Assembly: GCA_963691705.1 (NCBI GenBank)
Contig: OY829542.1
Location: 19,330,579 to 19,394,578 of the forward strand
Origin: Viola odorata
Taxonomy: Eukaryota; Streptophyta; Magnoliopsida; Malpighiales; Violaceae
Direction of reading: 5' to 3'
DNA length: 64,000 nucleotides
The position numbers and the translations under genes are program-made. The notes under the pieces were generated by a model. That model was given only the letters and a program-made list of their open reading frames with translations. It was not told where the DNA came from and searched no databases. Of this stretch, positions 46,737-59,100 are shown in pieces. Positions within the stretch are counted from its first letter, which is position 1. Every line of letters starts with the position of its first letter.

Positions 46737-46925
46737 TAAGGTGGAGCAGAAATTCCTTTTCAGAAAAAGGAAAAAAAGAAAGAAATTGTGACAGGAATTG
46801 TTTTGTTTGCTTTCATGAAACCCGATTTTAATTTGACTTGTGTGGATGAATTATACCCACAAGAATATGGGATTGGAGATATTTTTTTAAAAGTTGTCAC
46901 TTATACTTTATGAAAAATCGTTGAA
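46737..46925 (+). pseudogene. Orphan P450 intron fragment
   Basis: Over about 180 bp this matches the intron of the P450 fragment at 34814-35073. Shared blocks include GAATTGTTTTGTTTGCTTTC, ATGAAACCCGATTT, AATTATACCCACAAGAATAT and GTCACTTATACTTTATGAAA. No exon sequence flanks it. It shows that another P450 copy once stood here, or that part of one was moved here. It lies 100 bp right of the CACTA end and 1.5 kb upstream of the P450 at 48446. Confidence 0.85.
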
Positions 46926-47991
46926 TGTGTAGAAATGATTGAATTATATTTTATTTAATGTTTATTTATTTAAATAAATAAAATATAATTTAATATGAAA
47001 ATGATAATATTAATTATTTACTGTCATAATTAAAATTTTAACATGTGTCGATTTTTTGTATGAAAAGATACCGAATGATAAATACGAACCCATGATATAC
47101 CTAACTTTTTTTCCAGCTTACAATTATTCAAAAATAGCACAAAAATAAGTCCAATTGCTTTCCTTGCACACACAAATAAAAGGTAAATTTTTTAATGTTT
47201 TTAGGCCTTGTTATATTTTTGTTACATTATTTTAACTAAATTTTATATTGCTTTACATTTTTTTAACAATTCAAAAAATTAAAAGTGAAACTTATAGAAA
47301 ATTAGATTGGAAGTTTTAAAACTATAAGGATAATACTTGAAGATTTTATAATTTTTCTTACCATGAAGTTAAAAATTAATTTTAATTCGAATTCATGTTG
47401 GTGAACTAAAAGGTAAAATATTCTTAATAGATACTCACTTTATATATAAATGTGACATTTAATTCACCCAATGTAAATACAAGTGAATCAAACATGTTAT
47501 ATACTCTCCATATCATTGTGTTTGGTTTTCAAATTAAATATGAAAGAAGGAGGTTAATTACAAAATCTGTAAAATAAAATTCATAAGGAAAATTCAAAAT
47601 TTTCATAGTTTTTGAGTTTGAACGAGAATTAAAACGTACTAATATTTAAAAAAGAATAAAAACAAATTTCTATATATATTTATTTAGTTAATTTAAGTTA
47701 TTTTGAATAGTTTTACATATAATTGACCCCGCTGGCTTAGCAAAAATAAATAAATTTGACTGCACTGTAATTAATTTTAATTTAACATGATTGATTAGTT
47801 TCTTATTCTAATCACAACTCTATTAGAAAGATTTTTTCCTTTACGTACGAATTGAAAGTATCACTTTCCCGAAAACTATACATCACATGGCTTTCTGCAG
47901 CATCAGCATCGTACATTTTTTTGTTTTTTCAGTGACATTAACAATTTATGGCATCTTGAACAGCTTTCTAGCTGACAAAAGAAAAAAAATA
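46926..47991. other. Intergenic upstream of P450 gene 4
   Basis: AT-rich; no gene, RNA or clear transposon terminus seen. Confidence 0.6.
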
Positions 47992-48265
47992 CTCCCTCTG
48001 GTCTGAAATGTATAACTTCCTCGCATCCCAATATTCAATGGGGAACGTATATTGAGGAGGCCGAATGAGGCACTATTTGACCCCAAAAAATTCCGTACTT
48101 TTTTTTGAACGTACGTTAATCCTTAGCGTACTTTCGAGAAAAAAATTAGGACAAAATTGTCTCAAGTAGTGACTGTTCCGGAACGTATCTTCCGGCCGTC
48201 TTAAGATACGTTCCGGAACAATAAAAGCAAATGCTAAAACGTCATACATTTCGGACCGGAGGGAG
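47992..48265. mobile_element. Stowaway-type MITE with nested palindromic MITE half
   Basis: Ends CTCCCTCTGGTCTGAAATGT and ATTTCGGACCGGAGGGAG form the inverted repeat, with TA on both sides (47990-47991, 48266-48267). The centre (about 48050-48125) contains GAGGAGGCCGAATGA and TTTGACCCCAAAAAATTCCG, the same family as the palindrome at 16274-16450. GTTCCGGAACGTATC repeats follow it. Confidence 0.75.
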
Positions 48266-48318
48266 TATCAATAAGTGACTGATTTTACATCATGAATTGA
48301 TATTAATTTACATGCTCA

Positions 48319-48320
<2 letters not shown>

Positions 48321-48410
<90 letters not shown>
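48321..48410. repeat. Compound (TC)20(TA)25 microsatellite
   Basis: Twenty TC units (48321-48360) run directly into twenty-five TA units (48361-48410), ending 35 bp before the P450 start codon. It occupies the place of the TATA box and leader, so its length could affect expression. Confidence 0.97.
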
Positions 48411-48414
<4 letters not shown>

Positions 48415-48430
48415 TTTAAATCAAGCAGCC

Positions 48431-48445
48431 ATGGATTGTTTGTAA
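48431..48445 (+). promoter_or_regulatory. Upstream micro-ORF abutting the P450 start
   Basis: ATG GAT TGT TTG TAA encodes four residues. Its stop codon is immediately followed by the main ATG at 48446. The upstream ATG sits in GCCATGG, a stronger initiation context than the main start, TAAATGG. If included in the mRNA it should reduce or gate P450 translation. Confidence 0.6.
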
Positions 48446-50470
48446 ATGGAGATCCTATATTTTTTCTTCCTCTTAGCTTTCCCTATTTTCCTCTTAATTC
48501 TTCTCCAAAAATCAAGATCAAAACCAAACACTAGTCTTCTTCCACCTGGTCCTCCTAGGTTTCCAATTCTTGGAAACTTACACCTACTCAATAACTCAGC
48601 TCCTCATCGCTTATTTTGGCAACTTTCTAAAAAATATGGATCCGTCATGTACCTAAAATTAGGCTATGTGCCAACCCTTGTAATCTCATCAGCGAAAATG
48701 GCTGAAGAGGTGATGCGAACTCAAGATCTAAACTTTTGTAGCAGACCTCCCTTGCTTGGTATGCAAAAATTGTCGTACAATGGCCTCGATGTGGCTTTTG
48801 CACCCTATGGTGATTATTGGAGGAGGATGAGAAAAATTTGTGTTGTCCATCTCTTCCACTCTAAACAGGCTCGGGCCTTTCGGCCCATTCGCGAAACCGA
48901 AGTGGCCCATATGATCCAAAAGATATCCAAAGCTGCTGAGGATTGCAGGTCTATTAATTTGAGTGAGTCCCTTATGGCCCTTACAACCACCATAACTTGT
49001 AGGATTGGGTTTGGCAAAAGGTATGCGGATGAAGGGATTGAGAGGAGCAGATTTCATAGCATGCTTAATGAAACCGAAGCCCTGTTCACCGTGTTCTGTT
49101 TCTCTGACTATTTCCGTTTCATGGGTTGGGCCGATAAATGGACTGGATCAAAAGCCCGTTTGGAAAAGAATTTTAAGGAATTTGATCAGTTCTATCAACA
49201 ACTCATCGATGAGCACCTTGATTCAAAAAGGTCTAAACCAGAGCATGAAGATATTGTTGATGTGCTAATTCGGTTGAAAGAGGAACAATCAGAACTTGAG
49301 ATTACTCTGGATCACATCAAAGCAGTTCTCATGGTTAGATTACTTTATTTATTTATTTATTTATTTCTCATTCACCTCTTAAAAAATAACACGGTTAAGT
49401 TAGTATGAGTGTCTATTTAACTTTAAAGATGATCTTATTTTATTGATTGAAAATCTACTTTTTTTTATTATTAAAAGATAAAATATTTGTTAACAATTAC
49501 AATGTTTTTACCGATAGAGCTTTAAACTCAGGTTTGAATCTCACCTCCGCCTATCAAAATAAATGAATAGATACTACATCTTTTAATTTTAATATTTTTA
49601 AAATAACCAAAATATTAGCATACATAATATTTTTTCTCTAGTTGTACTATAATTATACTGCATATATAATAGTATCGATCTATAATTTTTTTTTCCAAAA
49701 GATAATTAACTTTTATTAAAATAATTGTATGTTTGGTTGATATATACTCGTATGATTTTTGAATTTTCTAGCATAATTTAGTCCAGATTCTTAAGAAACA
49801 TAAGAACTTTCTAAACGTAGCGAACTGCTTTGAACTGTTTTGGGCAGAACATATTTGTAGCAGGCTCGGACACAAGTGCAGGCGTCGTGGTTTGGGCTAT
49901 GACGGCTCTGATGAAGAACCCTGAAGCGATGAAGAAAGTTCAAGATGAAGTCAGAAATGTGGTTGGTGATGACAAAAAAATTGTAGATGAAGACCATCTT
50001 GAGAAATTGCCATATCTAAAGGCAGTGGTGAAAGAAACATTGAGGATAAACCCAATATCTCCATTACTAGTCGCAAGAGCAACAATTCGCAGTTGCGACA
50101 TAACTGGATACCATATACCAGCTAAAACTCTGGTTTTTATAAATGCATATGCATATGCAATCGGAAGGGATCCAGAAGCGTGGGAGAATCCGGAAGAGTT
50201 CTGTCTTGTCCCGACAGATTTATAGGGAGTTCGATCGATTTTCGAGGAAATGATTATAAGCTAGTCCCTTTCGGTGCAGGCCGAAGGATTTGTCCAGGGA
50301 TTGAGTTGGGAGTTGCTGTGGTGGAGCTTGCACTTGCCAATCTTGTTCGCAAATTTGACTGGGAAATGCCAGCTGGTTCAAAAGTGGAAGATATAGATAT
50401 GGAAGCAATGCCAGGCATAGTAATGCACAAGAAGAATCCTCTCTGCCTTATGCCTAAGAATTATATTTGA
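48446..50470 (+). pseudogene. Cytochrome P450 (CYP83-like), 5-nt frameshift in exon 2
   Basis: Exon 1 is 48446-49333 (296 codons, ATG|GTTAGA) and exon 2 starts at 49848 (GGGCAG|AAC). Exon 1 is fully open with an N-terminal anchor, hinge PPGPPRFP and the C-helix WRRMR. Exon 2 has AGSDTS and KETLR. It then carries a duplicated GCATAT (two extra codons, AYAYAIGRD) at about 50146. A 5-nt insertion in TTCTGTCTTGTCCCG (about 50204-50213) shifts the frame to a stop at 50223-50225. The original frame resumes and is open to 50470, including the heme loop PFGAGRRICPG. The predicted product lacks heme ligation and would be inactive. Everything else is conserved, so this is a very recent loss or a sequencing/assembly error. 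Confidence 0.9.
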
Positions 50471-50701
50471 TGATGAACTAAACGCTAATCAGTAAACATT
50501 TCTGCAGTTTCTTTTAATGGGTTTAATAAAATGCACCTTTAATTAATAAATAAACATCATAAAGGGAGATGTCAATATTATAGTCAAGTTTGTAAAGATT
50601 AAAGTATCCAGAACTACTAGAATCATTAATGCAATCAGATGATGTCAAAGAGTGACACCATCTAGGTTCCAAAACACAAAAACGTCCCACTGCTTCAAGT
50701 T

Positions 50702-51773
50702 TCATTTGTTGCCATGCATTCCATTACTCCTCCTCCATAAGTGCTTTTCCCATTTCTCCTTTGCCCAATCGGCGTCGGTATCCATATCCATTGCCCTAAC
50801 CTCTTCCACCAGAGTGAAAGCTTTGGACTCGCGCTGCAACTTCAGTTCCGCACACCTACGCAACGCGAGAAAAGAAGTCAATGGTGTAATGAGGAACCAA
50901 ACAATATGTTGTTGTATCAAGAAACAATATAAGAGTGCTATCACCAACATCAAAATATCAAGAAGCTTTCAAAAGATGCATGATAGTGTACATACAAGGA
51001 TCACTTTCTCCCATGGTTTTCTTGAGAACAATGCAGGAAAAGATGTTTTGGTATTCAAAAAGCAATCAATCCTTTACATGACATAATGACGAAACAAGAA
51101 GGCAGTGTTATAGTTGTAACTTGTAACCTGCCAGCTAGGAAGGACCAAACATGAAGAACCTAAGCCATTTCTCTTGCCACAAGCAGCAATATATAAAGAC
51201 CAATAACTAAGACAAGAAAATGCGGATATCATGGAGGCAATTTAGAGAGAATTGCAAAATGGTTATGTACACAAGACAAATGAGGGATGGTTAGGTAACC
51301 CGAAACCAGAATGTCCATATAGTTCGGTTCAATCAAATTAGAAGACATCTTGTTATACTAGAAGAAGTTGACATCAACGACATTAAGAAGATTGAGCAAC
51401 TTTACCTGGCATAGACATTAAGAATCTCCACGTGATCGCCAAACACATCCTTGAGTGAAATGAAGCTTGGAGCATGATGTCACGGGATGATAATTTGATT
51501 TAAATTTGGATTTGAACCTTGGACCTTCAAATATTTGTATCCAGATTTATTTGGGTCATACTATTTTATAACACTTTTCTGATAATGAAACATCAGCAGT
51601 GCTCCACCATTCATTGACTTTAGAGGCTGATACAAGCCAAAATGCCACCTAGATCCACAGTTAGTATCAATGGAGAACACCTTTGTGTAGGACTCTTTGA
51701 TGCCATAATCCTTCATCACCCAAACAGCAATGGGAGCATAGTTTGAAGTGGTCGCATATACATAGGCATCCAT
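50702..51773 (-). pseudogene. F-box-associated domain protein pseudogene
   Basis: Two minus-strand exons, 51406-51773 and 50702-50855, with matching phase (GCCAG|GTAAAG ... GCGTAG|GTGTGC). The first reads IAVWVMKDYGIKESYTKVFS and ends VFGDHVEILNVYAR, typical of the C-terminal FBA domain of plant F-box proteins (SCF ubiquitin ligase adaptors). The second reads CAELKLQRESKAFTLVEEVR and ends HGNK. Two in-frame stops break exon 1: TAG at about 51559, and TGA, probably from CGA, at about 51489. The frame otherwise stays open. The F-box and first half are absent. It lies about 400 bp downstream of the RCC2-like gene on the same strand. Confidence 0.75.
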
Positions 51774-52183
51774 CTAACACTCCCATACTTATATAATGCA
51801 AGGAATACATATTTATAATAAAGGGGTCCTTGTCCTATGGTACTAGATATGATTGAAACTGTTCTTTGTTAATTTCGAAAGAAACTATAGAATCTGAGTT
51901 TTTATGGTTGAGAAACATTCCCTTCACTATGGAACAATTCAGAACAAACTACAAAGCTACCACTCAAATCACCTTTCGCGCCACCCTAGCCCTCCACAAT
52001 CCAAGCGAATGGTGCTAAATAACACCAGAAAATTGTTTCCGTGAAGAAAACAGAAGATGAGGACAAGACTAAATACAGAAAAGCACAACTAAAAAGAATG
52101 CAAATAAGCAGTCAGTGTATCGAAATGGTACATTTCTCCACAAAGAGAAACGACAAAATTTCTAATCGGAGCACGCAGGTCAG

Positions 52184-55100
52184 TCATGACGACTTCCGTG
52201 GCCTTCCTCTCTTACCCGGCACCTTTACTTGAGCGGTAGTCGTGCTTTTATTTGCGGAAGGTGGGCGACCTCGTCCACGCCCAGTACCTTTCCCATCTGA
52301 TGCTGCTGGTTTTTTGGCACCTTTCGCTTGGCCACTGCCAGAACCCTTTCCACCTCGCTTACCTTTCTGTTCTAGCTCACCATTGGCCTCCTGTTCTTCA
52401 CTGTCATAACTTTCGTCGTTACTGTCGTCTTCAGATTCTGAGGATTTTTTGGATTTCCTCTTCTTTGATTTATCAGAAGCTGTGGCAACAGCACTAGCTT
52501 TTTTTGTACTTTGCGTCTTGGTCTCAGGCTCCTCCTCGGTCACTGCAGAAGAACAATCGATTACAATGTCAATTCCTGCATCCCTAGTTCCATGAGTATT
52601 CAAGGTCACTACTCAAAGGATACAAAAACAAAAAACAAGAAAAACACATCAACCAAGCACATCTAGAGCACCATCATACCTTCACCAGCAGCTTTTCCAT
52701 CATAAACATCAAGCTGCAAAAACACAATACCTTAGAAAGGTGTATTGATCCAGAATAGTATTTGACACAAGCAAACAGAAATCAACTTATTGGATCAATG
52801 TCTAATGAGGAGCAAAAGCAAACTGGAAGTCTGTCAAAATAGGTCCCCTGAAGTTTAGTCTAAAGCCTTTTGGAATCCTGCTTTCAGTTGAAACCGTTAC
52901 CACTTCTGAAACCATTTTGTGGTAACATTGGATAGCCATAAGGCCCTGAAGCTAACTTCACTTTAGAAAATACCCAAGGACAATTTTAATTGGCAAAGCT
53001 TTGACAGGTAGGACTTGACTGAAAAAATGAAACTGAAATAGGAACCCAAAATATTGTTTAGCACTAAAATTCCAAGAAAAAAATAATTTCAGCATTCATA
53101 GTTTTCCCAATTCTCATTATCCACCGAAATTTGAATTTCAGTCGAACCCAACATGAAGCATTTGTTGCCCAGGCCCCAGAGGTTTATTTCTATTTTTAAT
53201 TCTCTCAGCATGCACTTGACACGCAGAACATGACAAGCATTTGTGCATCATGGTAATGGTACTATTAATTCAAGACGAAGAAAATAGTACAACCAAACTC
53301 CAACATAAGAATACAAAGGGAGGAGTAGGTGTGTCTAAAAGAATTACCTGATCAAGACGGTCACCAACATTTGTTCTATCAACTATGACCATGGAATGAC
53401 TCACACCACAAGCAACACTGCAAGTGAAATAACCCAAAGTGATGCCCATAGGCGCAAGTAAAGCATATCCCAGCATAGGGGCGTAAAAATAGTACAACTA
53501 AACCAGGTGCATTAAAATTTTGACCGCATAACAATAGTACGTAGAGATCATTAAAGCTGCTTACCCAATTACATGCATGCCATCAAGAATATCCACCTTC
53601 TTTGGTACTGTTGACGACCTATAATGCAGGCGAAAAAATAAGTAAGGAAAAGGCTAAAATGGAGACTTCAAAGAAACCAAGTAACTGCTGATACGTGGAT
53701 TACATACTTCTGTCCACTAGGGCCATATCCCAGTTCACCATTCTGAGCATGGCCCCAGCTAATGCAGGAGTTATCAGCACCAACAAAATGGTGCATGCTG
53801 CCAGAATCCATGCAACGTAAGTTCCAACCACTGCATAGGAAATAAAATATAAATAAGAAGAGTTCATTCAAAATTGTGTATACTAAAATCAATTAATTAA
53901 GTTCTCTAACCTTAAATCCATGAGAGGTTTAGGATACATCCAATCATCACCAGTACTCTTTATTTTTCCCCACATGTACAACTGTCCACCTCCTGGAAAA
54001 CAAAAAAAAAATGCAAAACTGCTTTACGCAAAGCAACCAGTCTGCAACAGATATTGGGAAGCCATTCCAAAACTTGAGAAAACTGCATCTGCAATCCTTA
54101 CGACGTTTACCAACTGCTCTAATTACCCAATCAAGTGGCTCAGGAATCCAACAAGTTTGGCCTAAATTTTTCCAGATTTATTTTGGCTCAACATCATCAT
54201 CTTTTCATTATACCATCTTAAACCATAATTTCTTACTCACTTAGCGCTACTTCATTACTTATCAATCAAATTGAGTGGTACTTCCAATAGTAGTTGCTAC
54301 CCCACAGAAGATTTAGAGAAAATACCTGCAGTACATGCTGAATTCACCGAACCTGCTGAAACAATTGAATCACGAGTGAGAACATTGTTCCTCTGGAAAA
54401 CTTCTACACGACGAGGGACCCACTCATCCTTCTGCTCTCTATGTCCAAGCCTGTAAGTAAGTATTCAAGGAGTTAGGCACAGTTATAAAGCATATAGAAT
54501 GCCCAAAACCAAACAGCAGATACGAACCTTCCATAGCCACCATAACCCCACCTAAACAATATGCAAAAAACAGTTGTCAATTCCTGGTGTGAAAATGATA
54601 CACAGGAAAAGAAAAGGAGTACATGTATATTGCCCATTTATTCAATAAGGCTGTACTTACGTGTAAACATAGCCATTTGAATCCACAGCCACTGAATGCC
54701 GACAGAAAATATGTAACAGAAAAACAGCAATAAGTACATTGCACAGTGTATATGTGCAAAGGGCAAACTGTGTGAAAGATTGAGTGTGAGTTACTAACCT
54801 GTATGGTTCGTTCCACAAGCAACTTTTACAATAGTTTCTCCAGTAAGAGACGCTATAGCTCTTGGCCGTGGTTGGGCTTCGTATGCAAGCCTGACAGAGC
54901 TGTCTTTAGTATTGTACTGCCAGCATTTACAACATCAAGGTCAAGGGCCATCACTTGAGCAAGTCTAATTAAAACACTAATTACTCAAACATCAATCAAG
55001 ACTCACCAAGAGGACATTTTAATGATAGAAAACCTCAACTTGCATTAGGAAACCCACTTAAGGTATAATGGAAATTAGGTTTCCCACAAACACTGGCATA

Positions 55101-58100
55101 CTCTACCATTAAAACCCTTAAGGACAAAGTACGTTGATGAGCTTTACCAAGCAAGAAAGGATTAAAAATTTACCAAAAATGCAACAACGGAAAAAATCAG
55201 GGGAGGGCACCTTGCTAAACAGACCCAGACTGAAATAATTTCAATGGAATAAAACCATTGGTAGTTAAAGCAAGTCAGGACCCTTATGCACGGTTCTATG
55301 AGTCTTGTTACTATTTATCACTGTCAGACCTTCCCAAGTCTATAAATATCTGTGTGGTACAATTCAAAATAAAATTACACACCAGGATCTATGTAGCCAT
55401 AACTATAAGTTACAATAGTTGTAGCATTAAACATAAGAAAATGCAAAGTGTGAGGAAACCAAAGTTTCTTGTTTTTAGTTTTCAAAAACTAAACAATCCA
55501 GTATAAAAGAAAATAGTGAGAAAACCTAAAACAGAAGTCATCAATTTACCTCATTGTCTGTTCCATGTCCAAGCTGGCCATACTGTGGAAGGCCTGCTGT
55601 TCTAGAAACAAAAAACATTATGCAAATCAGCATGTAATCTGCCAAAGTGAGAACTATAAGCCAAGAAATTAATTAATAGAAGAAGCAAGGAGATTAGAAC
55701 AATATGCATTCCACAAACCATACAGTATAGAAGCTCCTTCAACAGAAGATAACCACACAGTGAAATCAGCCCCACAAGTAGTAGTTTTAACATCGGAAAC
55801 AAGACAGCGAACAGGAGATGCCTCAATCTCTACAGAAAAAGAGCAAAAGTGTGATCTTGAAAGCTGCCATCAGAAGAAGAAGAAAATGTTCACGGCAATC
55901 TATCCACCAACAGAGGTTCAGATGCATCCAAATTTAAAAATGCAACAATAAAAATCAAATTGGGGAAATGTACTCATTTTTTACACCTTACATGAATATA
56001 TTGATTAAATAGAACAACACTGCAAGTGGTTTCATTCACAATAGACTTCAAGAAACCTATTTACCATTTCTTGCTGAACCAGAGCCCAACTGCCCATGTT
56101 TATTCCAGCCAAATGCTAGAGATTGACCATCCTCAGTCACGACTACTGTATGATTTTTCCCTGCTCCAGCTTTAATAATTTTATACCTTAAAAGCATAAA
56201 AAGAAATATAAATGATAACCTGAATATAAATGTCATAACTTGAATAAATGCCAAAGGTACAACCATTCATCAGTGAATACCATTTCGATCAAATTACAAA
56301 CAAAAAGCACAAAATGAGGAATCCCAGAGTAAAAAGATTTTTTTAAAACAACTTTGTTATCTAGAAGAAGAAAATACTATCCTTTGAGGTACTAAGGACT
56401 CAGAGACTAATTTCCAGTAGCACCATCATTCGACAAGTCAATATCCCTATTTTCGAAATTAAGTCAGTAATGTTTCAAACTTTTTATTCAATCATCCCAT
56501 GCAATAAACACCATATGTATGCAGTAGCCCATCCTTCTTCAGAAGTACATAACATTCTAAAAAGGCGTATAAATGTTCATATCCATATTAAGATGTGCTG
56601 AAAGAGTACAATGACTATTACATACTCCTGAAGTCCTGATGAATGTGCACTCCCCCAACAACAATGTGGCTTCCACCTGTAGTTATTTCAAGTGAGTGCC
56701 ACAAAAGGTAAGCGAGGGTGTGCATGTAGTGGGGGTATTGATTAACTGCTTGTTACAGGCGGAGTGTGAGTGACTGGTTACTTCAAGTGTGATACTTTAA
56801 ATGAACCAATACAGCAGACAAGGGGCTACCAATGTTGTTTATAGAACGTGTCAGAGCTTGTCTGGCATAATTATGATTTGACTTCCCAGGAGACTCTCAT
56901 ATAAGGGGAGCCAAATGTGTCTTAGACTGAAGAAAGCTTAAGAGTTAGGATAACGGCTTCCTTCACACATTACCTTTTCTTAACAAAAATTTAGGTTTTC
57001 AATTCAGTTTTATTGGTACACACAAATGCATAATTATGATTTGACTTCCCAGGAGACTCTCATATAAGGGGAGCCAAATGTGTCTTAGACTGAAGAAAGC
57101 TTAAGAGTTAGGATTATCCGGCTTCCTTCACACATTACCTTTTCTTAACAAAAATTTAGGTTTTCAATTCAGTTTTATTGGTACACACAAATTCTCACAC
57201 ATTGTATTAATAGATAGAGACTCTAAAGTAAACAATCCAAAATGAATGCTATTCAAAGCAACTGATTAATCAAGAGTAATTCTTATTCTTAAACAACTGA
57301 TATAACTTGAGAATCAAAACTACCAAGATTAAACGCAAGTTTGATCAAAGCATATTATAGCATGAATGTTATTTTATAATTAACAACAACAGCCCCCTGT
57401 CTATTCTTATTCAAAGAAGTTCTTAAGCTACTAAATCTCCAGTGACACAGTAAAAAATTATTTATGTTAGATGTAAGAGATAGTTAACTTAATAGGATAG
57501 TGACCAGAGAAAAATAAAGAATTACCCCTTACAAATTTCCCAAAACCAAGAAATAATTCTATGAAATGTGAACTGTGAAATTTAAGAGAGTACCATAATC
57601 TGATGGTAACAATATATCTTATTATAGTGAGTATATATTCCAACAACAATTGGCTTACTTTGAAAGTTCAGAAACTATTGTTGGCCTGTCACGCTGAATT
57701 GTGTCCCCGTGTCCCAGCTGCCCCTTCTGCAAACATGAATTAAGCTTCATGAATGGACACACTAACTAAAAAATGCACTAGTAAACAACTTCACTGCCAA
57801 GTCTCACCTCGTTGCGTCCCCAAGTATAACAACGTCCTTCAACATCTAATGCTACACAATGACACGACGCTGCATAGCAAAAGAACTCATTTCTTAAAAA
57901 TTAAAATTAAACATTTATACACGGAAAATTGAAAATCTACAGAAATGACAACATTACCCCTACTGCATTTCAAACTACTCACCGGAACCAGACGCGACGA
58001 AGTGAATGTCAACTCCGACAAGTGGGCGGAGGCGAGTGGGCGAGACTAAATTACCGTCCTGATACCTTTTGCGGCCAATCATATCCCAAGAAGTGGCGCC

Positions 58101-58172
58101 ACAGAACAAGAGCTCTCCTCCTTTCTCATCCGCCTTATTACTATTATTACTCTCTGAATCAGCAGCGGCCAT
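52184..58172 (-). CDS. RCC1-repeat protein, RCC2-like, 16 exons, complete
   Basis: Exons (5' to 3'): 58172-57983, 57869-57808, 57726-57659, 56186-56065, 55829-55724, 55601-55550, 54916-54799, 54691-54661, 54551-54528, 54450-54326, 53992-53911, 53830-53708, 53618-53565, 53417-53348, 52713-52680, 52542-52184. All introns are GT-AG. The exons sum to 1620 nt and keep one frame, giving 539 residues. The product has seven-bladed propeller repeats: CHCVALDVEGRCYTWGRNE, AGAGKNHTVVVTEDGQSLAF, GTDNEYN-type insert, WGYGGYGRLGHREQKDEWVP, NLRCMDSGSMHHFVGADNSC, GVSHSMVIVDRTN. A lysine/acidic tail follows, with two AT-hook-like cores, GRGRGRPP and GKRGRPRK. Plant RCC2-type proteins are nuclear or chromatin-associated; a precise role is not inferable. 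Start: first ATG (MAAADSESNN). No lesions seen. Confidence 0.93.
56866..57192. repeat. 163-bp tandem duplication in an intron
   Basis: Two consecutive copies (56866-57028 and 57029-57192), starting CATAATTATGATTTGACTTC, are nearly identical; the second has GGATTATCCGG for GGATAACGG. They lie in intron 3 of the RCC2-like gene, away from splice sites. Confidence 0.92.
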
Positions 58173-59100
58173 TTCCGCGACAAAATAAGTGGGAAAAAAA
58201 AAGAGGGGTTAGATCTAACGGTCAGTGTTTGAAAGTTGCAGGGGGAATCAACGGATGGTATGAGAAGGAAAATGGCGGGAAAGGGGGAGTTAACGGCTAG
58301 TTGAAGGAGATCGGTAATGAAGGAGGGGTTAGGGTTTTGAGGTAGGAGATGAAGGATGAGGAAAATTGAAAACCCTAAAAAATTCAAAATGGAAGAATGA
58401 GATGCAGAGGAAGGAAGCAAGAGATAAAAAGAGATTGTTTGGGGCTTTTCCAAGAATAGCTACTTTTTAGTTTTATTAATTAAAGGAAAATAAAGGAATT
58501 GTAGCGTGGAGTGGAGAGAGAAGGTAAGCGTTAGATTTTGTTCTTCCTCCTTGTGTCGTCGTGACTCGTGAGTGACTTTAATTCTATTTTCAAATCTTTT
58601 TTGATCCTTTTTTCTTTTCTTTTTTTAATTTTATTTAAGTATTATCGAATTGAATCTATCTTTTCATTCTCTACTGGTTTTCCCCCTTTCTATACGAGTA
58701 TGTATATTAATTAGTTGTTGGTTTTTTAAGACATGAATTATACTTATCTTGAAATTATTGAATCATGATAAATTATACTTTTTTCGTCCTTTTATACTTG
58801 ATTCTTTGAAACAGTAACAAAAAGTAAAATAAATACTAAAAAATCAAGTAATATGCACAGCAATAAAAAATAGCAAAACGTCGTAAAAAAAGAACGGAGG
58901 GAGTACTTCCTTTTTTACATAATGGATTGTGTTCATCTTGAAGTCAACTTCTCAGCTAGATTAGATGCCTAGAGATTTAGGACCTTATATTTCTCACAAT
59001 ATAAGTGGTCTCTTGTTATACAAAAAAAAACAATACTCCTTCCATTTTAGGATAGTCGTTTTAGTCTTTTAGCCACTTTTTCTTATTACAAATTTAAATG
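58173..59100. other. RCC2-like upstream region, Stowaway-type MITE
   Basis: Adjacent to the RCC2-like start is a probable 5' UTR and promoter. A Stowaway-like unit lies at about 58778-58903 (left CTTTTTTCGTCCTTTTATAC; right AAGAACGGAGGGAG; TA on both sides). A lone left terminus, ACTCCTTCCATTTTAGGATA, follows at about 59036. No other gene. Confidence 0.55.

Noticed and set aside
57929..58300. Plus-strand ORF of 123 codons
   Set aside because: Antisense to exon 1 and the upstream region of the RCC2-like gene.
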